From contig JBJOMW010000005.1 in the NCBI GenBank assembly GCA_046052145.1, positions 110,479 through 174,478 on the forward strand: 64,000 bases of DNA, given 5' to 3'. Of this stretch, positions 59,420 through 64,000 are shown one piece after another (within the stretch, counting starts at the first letter, position 1; each line of letters opens with the position of its first letter). The DNA comes from Falsiroseomonas sp046052145. GTDB taxonomy: Bacteria; Pseudomonadota; Alphaproteobacteria; Acetobacterales; Acetobacteraceae. The notes beneath the pieces were generated by a model. That model was not told the origin of the DNA and did no database searches. It was given only the letters and a program-made list of their open reading frames with translations. Position numbers and translations under genes: made by a program.

Positions 59420-61423
59420 ATGCATTTGCGGGTTGCCACGCTGTTGATCCTGCTGCTGTCCAGCATCGGGGTGCTGACGACGGCCAGCGCCGTCTGGGGG
59501 ATCAACCAGCTCCGCCAGCAGGCGGTCGTGCTGGAGCGCATGAAGGGCGGCGTGGTCCTGCCCATGGCGGAGCTGAAGGCCATCTCCGATGCCTATGCGG
59601 TCAGCATCGTGGATGCCTCCCACAAGGTGCGGAGCGGCGAGTTCAGCTGGGAGGAAGGCGCCCAGGCGCTGCGCACGGCGGAGGCGACCATCAACCGCTC
59701 CTGGTCGAACCTGCTGCGCGTGCCGCTGGACGAGGCCGCGGTCGCCCAGATGCGGCAGGCCGAGCTTCGCCGCCGGCCGGCCGACGAATTGTTCCGCGAT
59801 CTGGTCCGCGTCGTGACGACGAAGGATGCCGCGGAGCTGGAGCGCCTCATCCAGGTGCGTCTCTATGCCGCGATCGACCCGCTGACAGAGGCCATTGGCG
59901 GCCTGCTCGACGCGCAGATCGCCATGGCGGACCGCCAGGTCACCGCCGCCAGCGCCGCGGCCGATCGCACGGCGCTGATCCTTCTGGTTCTCACCGGCTT
60001 CGCCGTGGTGCTGCTGGCGGGCGGCGCGTTTGCGGTGCGCATGCGGGTCACGCGACCGCTCGCCACGCTGACGCGGACGACGATGGCCCTCGCAGGTGGC
60101 AATCTGCAGGCTGAGGTCCCGTTGCGGGAGCGCCGGGATGAGGTCGGCGACCTCGCCCGCTCGGTCGTGGTCTTCCAGGAAAATCTTCTCGAGGCCGAGC
60201 GACTCCGTGCCGCACAGGCCGAGGCCAAGCGGGCGAGTGAGATGGAGCGCGCCGCCGCCTTGCGGGCGATGGCCGAACGGGTGGAAGCCGAGACACGCGA
60301 CGCGGTCGGCGCGGTCGTCTCCACCATGAACAGCATGACGGCCAGCGCCGGCGCACTCGCCCGGTCGGCGGCCGCCATCGCGGCCAGCAGCGCGGAAGTC
60401 TCCGGCGCCGCCGGGGAGGCTCGCCAGAACATCTCCTCCGTCGCCTCGGCGGCAGAGGAACTCGGCGCCTCCATCCGGGAGATCTCGCGCCAGGTGGAGG
60501 GCACCAGCGCCTCCACGCGCCGCGCCGTGGAGCGTGGCTTGCAGGGACGCGACACCATCGCCGCGCTCTCGGCAGAGGTCGAGAAGATCGGCAGCGTCGC
60601 GCGGCTGATCGCCGACATTGCCGGCCAGACCAACCTCCTCGCACTGAACGCGACGATCGAGGCGGCGCGGGCCGGCGACGCGGGCAAAGGCTTCGCCGTC
60701 GTCGCCAGCGAGGTGAAGTCGCTCGCCGGCCAGACGGCGCGGGCGACGGAAGACATCACCCAGCAGCTGCAGGAGGTCTCGGCCGCCACCGAACGCGCCG
60801 TCAGCGCCGTGAAGGACATCGCCGATCTGGTGAGCGAGGTCGAAGGCGCGGCCTCGGCGATCGCGGTCGCCATCGAGCAGCAATCGAGCGCGACGCAGGA
60901 GATTGCGCGCGCCATCACGCAGACCTCCGCGGCAACCGATGCCGTCGCCGGGCGCATCGCCCTGGTGTCTGGCGAGACCGATCTTTCGGGTGAGCGTGCG
61001 GCGGAGGTGAGCCGCAGCGCCCTTGATGCGCAGCACGCGGTCCAGCAGATGCGCGGTGCCCTGATCCGGATCGTCCGGGAAGCGGCGCCCGAGGCCGACC
61101 GGCGCCGATCGCCGCGCGTGCAGCTGGCGCTGCCGGTGCGGATTCACGGGGCGGGTCTCGACAGCCAGGGCCGCGACGCGACGCTGGCCGACCTCTCCAC
61201 GGGCGGGTGCCGCATCGCGGCGCCCGATCTGCGGCTGCCCGCGGGCGGCTTTGTCGAACTGCACCTGACCGGGCCGCTCCAGGGACTGCGCCTTGGCGCC
61301 AAGCTGGTGGAACAGGATGGCGCCGAGGCGGGCTTCGCCTTCACCCAGCTTGATCCGAAAGCCGCCGCGCGCCTCGCGGCGTTCGTGGAGAAGCAGGGCG
61401 GCACGGCGCGGGCCGCCGCCTGA
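59420..61423 (+). CDS. methyl-accepting chemotaxis protein with C-terminal PilZ domain
   Basis: This 667-residue receptor has a membrane segment at the N-terminus, a four-helix-bundle periplasmic domain (about 35-190) and a second membrane segment (ALILLVLTGFAVVLLAGGAF). A HAMP region follows, then the signalling tip DIAGQTNLLALNATIEAARA at about residue 400. Residues 560-660 form a PilZ domain: RRRSPR gives RxxxR and DLSTGG gives DxSxxG, the c-di-GMP-binding signature. The ATG at 59420 has a GGGAAAAGGG ribosome site and matches the usual receptor N-terminus. It probably couples c-di-GMP to motility. Confidence 0.92.
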   Translation: MHLRVATLLILLLSSIGVLTTASAVWGINQLRQQAVVLERMKGGVVLPMAELKAISDAYAVSIVDASHKVRSGEFSWEEGAQALRTAEATINRSWSNLLRVPLDEAAVAQMRQAELRRRPADELFRDLVRVVTTKDAAELERLIQVRLYAAIDPLTEAIGGLLDAQIAMADRQVTAASAAADRTALILLVLTGFAVVLLAGGAFAVRMRVTRPLATLTRTTMALAGGNLQAEVPLRERRDEVGDLARSVVVFQENLLEAERLRAAQAEAKRASEMERAAALRAMAERVEAETRDAVGAVVSTMNSMTASAGALARSAAAIAASSAEVSGAAGEARQNISSVASAAEELGASIREISRQVEGTSASTRRAVERGLQGRDTIAALSAEVEKIGSVARLIADIAGQTNLLALNATIEAARAGDAGKGFAVVASEVKSLAGQTARATEDITQQLQEVSAATERAVSAVKDIADLVSEVEGAASAIAVAIEQQSSATQEIARAITQTSAATDAVAGRIALVSGETDLSGERAAEVSRSALDAQHAVQQMRGALIRIVREAAPEADRRRSPRVQLALPVRIHGAGLDSQGRDATLADLSTGGCRIAAPDLRLPAGGFVELHLTGPLQGLRLGAKLVEQDGAEAGFAFTQLDPKAAARLAAFVEKQGGTARAAA

Positions 61424-61433
61424 TCGCCGGATT

Positions 61434-61467
61434 GCCGGGCGGGGGGGATATCGCCCGCCCGCCCGGC
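61434..61467. terminator. GC-rich hairpin after the chemoreceptor gene
   Basis: GCCGGGCGGG and CCCGCCCGGC form a 10-bp stem with a 14-base loop, starting 11 bases after the stop. No T-run follows; a factor-assisted terminator is plausible. Confidence 0.5.
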
Positions 61468-61599
61468 GACCCCGCCTGAATCACCCGCACCGTCCGCCCA
61501 TCCACGCCGATGGCGATCCGCCCTGCCGTCAGCGCCAGGGCGGCGCTGCGGGCGCCGCCGCGCTTGCAGGGATAGGGATAAAATTCCTAGTCTGTCGGC

Positions 61600-62241
61600 A
61601 TGACGCCCGACCCCCCAACCGCGCCGCCGGATATGCCGCCGTCCTGGGCCCCGATGACCGATGCGGAATGGGAGGCGCTGGCGCCCTATGTGACGCACCG
61701 CCGCGGCCGCCCGCCGCGTGACCCGCGGCGGAGCTGGGACGGCATCTTCTGGATCGCCTGTTCCGACCTGCCCTGGGCCGCGCTGCCGCGGGCGCTCGGC
61801 CATTATCGCACCGCGCATAGCACGCTGATGGATGCCGGGCGGACCGGCGTGCTGGACCGGCTGTTGATCGGCGTCTCCCGCCATCCTTTCGCGGATGCCG
61901 GGCTGGCGCCGCTGGAATGGCGCGTGCTGCGCGCGGTGCGCCGCGCCAGCCGCCAGCTGCGCCCTTCGACGCTGTATCTGGCGCGCGACCTGGGGCTGGT
62001 GGCCGCGCTGTATTGCGCGCCGGAGGCGCTGCCCGGCTTCGGCCCACCCGGCCCCCGCGCCGTGCCGCCGCGTGCGCTGGGCTTGAGCCGCCTGCCCTAC
62101 ATCCCCCGCCGCGTGCTGCGCGGCCTGGACCCGCCGCGGGGCGTTTCCCGAGAGCCACGGGCCGCGCCGGTGGAGCGCCCCCCGGCGCCGCGGCGGGCGA
62201 GCCAGCGGGCGGGGTGGGGGAGGGGGCGAAGGGTGGGGTGA
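61600..62241 (+). CDS. transposase-derived protein (IS5 OrfA / DUF4096-like N-terminus)
   Basis: Residues 19-95 match the helical DNA-binding N-domain of IS5-family transposases (MTDAEWEALAPYVTHRRGRP, then PRRSWDGIFWIACSDLPWAA). The remaining residues do not look like a DDE domain: RPSTLYLARDLGLVAALYCA, then a Pro/Arg-rich tail. No terminal inverted repeats or second orf are visible. The base composition equals the host's. It may be a domesticated transposase domain, or an old remnant fused to other sequence. Confidence 0.6.
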   Translation: MTPDPPTAPPDMPPSWAPMTDAEWEALAPYVTHRRGRPPRDPRRSWDGIFWIACSDLPWAALPRALGHYRTAHSTLMDAGRTGVLDRLLIGVSRHPFADAGLAPLEWRVLRAVRRASRQLRPSTLYLARDLGLVAALYCAPEALPGFGPPGPRAVPPRALGLSRLPYIPRRVLRGLDPPRGVSREPRAAPVERPPAPRRASQRAGWGRGRRVG

Positions 62242-62392
62242 GGGGTGGGGCGGTAACGATGGGCAGGAAACTGATATCCGCGCGTAGCACAACGCTGATC
62301 GGCGATCCCGAATTGCGAAGGCGAGTTACCAAACGGCCTGCTCGCCGAGGCAGTGCATACACGTCACCAACTCACGTCACCAACTTCTGACC

Positions 62393-63181
62393 TTATCCCT
62401 GTAAAGCAGCCTGCGTAGGATCGGCCGGCTGCACCGGGGCAGTTCCAGCGGCTATTGCTGTCGCGGGGCTGGGTGCGAGGGCATCAAGTGTTTTATACAA
62501 GGCTACGCCAAAGGCCCGCAGCATTTCGAGATCTGTGATGATTTTATCGGGCCCGCTCGACTGACGAATATTTAGCGCATGTGCTATGCCGTTTCGGCGT
62601 TCAAAAAAATCATTGATACCATTTAGCATTTTACCATGCGCTTTGCCCGATTCTATCTCGCCAAAGAAAGATAATATATCCTCCTTATCAGATATTGATT
62701 TGCATATATCTTGAAGTCCAGAAATTTTGAATAGTGAATTTATCTGGGCGGGCCGCATGTTATTCTCATTATGAATGAGGTCATTATAAATATCTTTACT
62801 CAAATCACCCTTAATGAATTCGAATACGACTGCAAATCGTGCTTGAGCGTCAATCGTTAATTTTTCACGCGCTGCCTGTTCGATGTCAAATTTAACGCGC
62901 GCCAAGCTCTCCAGTGAGCGCTTCCACGCGGTTGAGGCTAAATTTTTTGGTAGTTTGTCGAGGGATGTTGCATTCGTGACTACGGCGCGTGCATACGTGC
63001 GCGCCATATCACGCACAAATTCCTCGAAAGTTGCTGCCAATAAGAGTGTGGACGAATTGGCGGCAGCGATGCTGATTTTGGGACTCTGGCCCTTGCCAGC
63101 AAAATTTTTCACCAGTTCTATAATTGCGGCAAGTTCGATTTCGAAGTCTTCATTGATAATTTGAAATTCGCTTGTTGGCAT
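62393..63181 (-). CDS. HEPN domain protein (RiboL-PSP-HEPN-like), candidate RNase effector
   Basis: The 262-residue, mainly helical protein has the HEPN ribonuclease motif R-x4-6-H in FFERRNGIAHAL (Arg196 to His201), preceded by a helix-rich middle (QARFAVVFEFIKGDLSKDIY). Early helices (SSTLLLAATFEEFVRDMART) fit the same fold. It starts seven bases after the stop of a DUF262-type gene. HEPN-DUF262 pairs recur in defence islands. The DNA is markedly AT-richer than the surrounding genome, indicating transfer. The C-terminus ends in a short Ala/Pro tail. Confidence 0.75.
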   Translation of the reverse strand: MPTSEFQIINEDFEIELAAIIELVKNFAGKGQSPKISIAAANSSTLLLAATFEEFVRDMARTYARAVVTNATSLDKLPKNLASTAWKRSLESLARVKFDIEQAAREKLTIDAQARFAVVFEFIKGDLSKDIYNDLIHNENNMRPAQINSLFKISGLQDICKSISDKEDILSFFGEIESGKAHGKMLNGINDFFERRNGIAHALNIRQSSGPDKIITDLEMLRAFGVALYKTLDALAPSPATAIAAGTAPVQPADPTQAALQG

Positions 63182-63188
63182 GGGTGGA

Positions 63189-63965
63189 TCACTCCGGCCG
63201 GAGCAATGCTCGCATGAGCGCGATGCGGTCCCTGACTGCGTTTGCTGTGTTGCCAGCGCCAGTCAGCAAATTGAGTCTTTCGGTATCGGTGAGGGCTGCG
63301 TTCATCCGATAGCGTACGCCCTCGGCATCTCTAGCGATGGCCTGATGATGCTCCCAAAGTTTGTTAGCTGCGATCATCGATGCGTCGTAAATTGCCGCCG
63401 AAATCCTAATCCTACCCTTGTGGTCTGCCGGCAGTCGGAAGGGGAGACCCTCAAATATGCGATCGAGAAAAGAAAGCCGTTCTAGGTATTCAGTTTTTAG
63501 TTCCTCTCCCCGCTCTGCGTTGATATCCATCTCCATGGCGCGATCAAGCATAGATTTCATTGATCCGCGGATATTTCTAGGATCTATGAGTGCAAAATAT
63601 CTCAGAACTAGTTGACAGTCGCCCATAGTTGAATAAAGAGAATTCTTTTGTCTCTCGGGATGCTCGTAATATTCGCTTGGATCTGATTCGGAATATTTTG
63701 GTATATCAAATATTTTTGTAAATAATGGATTTCGGGTGAGGTCAATAATGACTTTATTCAGAACTCCTGGATTGAGGGCGTTTCGTATTTCTTGTGGGTT
63801 AAGTTTGGTGCCGCCGGTGTTGAGCCGATCAAAAATGAAGCGACGAATATCCGTCAGGGTGAGCTTTCCTGTAATGACGTGCTCCCCTGAATGTATCCAC
63901 TCAGACGGAGAGTCCTCTGGTTTGATGGCTGATGGTTGAGGTGATGGCAACGGGGTTGGGGGCAT
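63189..63965 (-). CDS. DUF262 (GmrSD-like) protein, probably missing its N-terminal part
   Basis: The protein shows the DUF262 signature FDRLNTGGTKLNPQEIRN at residues 45-62, with EYLERLSFLDRIFEGLPFRL and further helices behind it. The usual upstream part of about 100-150 residues with the DGQQR motif is absent: the ATG at 63965 is followed by a Pro-rich segment (MPPTPLPSPQPSAIKPED) encoded partly by a palindrome. The frame stays open upstream to the window edge, but without recognisable domain sequence. DUF262 proteins can be NTP-dependent nucleases or regulators. It is AT-rich and coupled to the HEPN gene. Confidence 0.65.
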   Translation of the reverse strand: MPPTPLPSPQPSAIKPEDSPSEWIHSGEHVITGKLTLTDIRRFIFDRLNTGGTKLNPQEIRNALNPGVLNKVIIDLTRNPLFTKIFDIPKYSESDPSEYYEHPERQKNSLYSTMGDCQLVLRYFALIDPRNIRGSMKSMLDRAMEMDINAERGEELKTEYLERLSFLDRIFEGLPFRLPADHKGRIRISAAIYDASMIAANKLWEHHQAIARDAEGVRYRMNAALTDTERLNLLTGAGNTANAVRDRIALMRALLRPE

Positions 63966-63981
63966 GCCCCCAACCCCGTTG
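63948..63981. repeat. 34-base perfect palindrome
   Basis: CAACGGGGTTGGGGGCATGC and its exact complement (GCATGCCCCCAACCCCGTTG, sharing the central GCATGC) form a 34-base uninterrupted palindrome with no spacer. The ATG start of the DUF262 frame lies at its centre. It marks the border between AT-rich DNA and GC-rich DNA at the window edge. Confidence 0.9.
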
Positions 63982-64000
63982 GCCGGCGATCTCGGCGGGG

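Noticed and set aside
1..64000. CRISPR arrays, rRNA genes or a prophage.
   Set aside because: No regularly spaced repeats, rRNA sequence or phage structural genes are seen anywhere in the window.

Overview
The window is a high-GC (about 70% by eye) bacterial chromosome segment, most likely an alphaproteobacterium of the order Rhodospirillales, and I would guess an Acetobacteraceae member of the Roseomonas type. The pointers are the gene order lptF-lptG-lptD-surA-rsmA, an orphan tricarboxylate-type binding protein, a 53-residue aa3-oxidase subunit IV gene, the hda-ppk-ppx run, and an ISC cluster with two cysteine desulfurases. Family assignments were made by reading motifs; no database search was possible.

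Region 1 (1-10.6 kb, all minus strand) is a housekeeping run: cysQ, a Sua5-type tRNA threonylcarbamoylation gene, a split chromate transporter, an FAD-linked oxidase, then the outer-membrane assembly genes lptF, lptG, lptD and surA and the start of rsmA. Many neighbours overlap by 1-4 bases, so translational coupling is likely. Region 2 (10.7-26 kb) holds two tandem M17 aminopeptidases, holC, an orphan Bug-type binding protein, a large AsmA-like protein facing glnE, a peroxiredoxin with a histone-H1-like tail, a MOSC protein, tyrS, anmK and an alpha/beta hydrolase, with a clear bidirectional terminator after anmK. Region 3 (26.5-31.7 kb) is a sulfur-mobilisation operon: iscR, two cysteine desulfurases, an ISC ferredoxin, a TenA protein and mnmA, followed by an elongator tRNA-Met.

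Region 4 (31.65-37.8 kb) looks like acquired DNA behind the tRNA. It contains a decayed IS5-family element, two GT4 glycosyltransferases, an NAD-dependent sugar epimerase, a 15-base poly-C tract and an intact IS3-family element. These genes are visibly AT-richer than their surroundings. Region 5 (37.9-41.6 kb) is a compact accessory module: an Lrp-type regulator diverges from an operon of a YqcI/YcgG-family protein, a small cupin, an amino-acid permease and a 76-residue protein. An XRE regulator follows.

Region 6 (41.6-62.3 kb) returns to core genes: a hybrid histidine kinase, a YheS-type ABC-F protein, ndk, a chemoreceptor, an acetyltransferase, the aa3 subunit IV, and purM-purN. Then comes an operon of an exported protein, a CDP-alcohol phosphatidyltransferase, a PerM-type membrane protein, an Hda-type AAA+ protein, ppk1 and ppx. 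A ferric-iron binding protein with a Fur-like operator, a chemoreceptor with a C-terminal PilZ domain and a transposase-derived protein end the region. Region 7 (62.4-64 kb) is AT-rich and carries a two-gene DUF262/HEPN pair, a candidate defence or toxin system. Its DUF262 partner seems to lack its N-terminal part and begins inside a 34-base perfect palindrome at the window edge.

The most promising leads are the YcgG-cupin-permease-Lrp module and the DUF262-HEPN pair.
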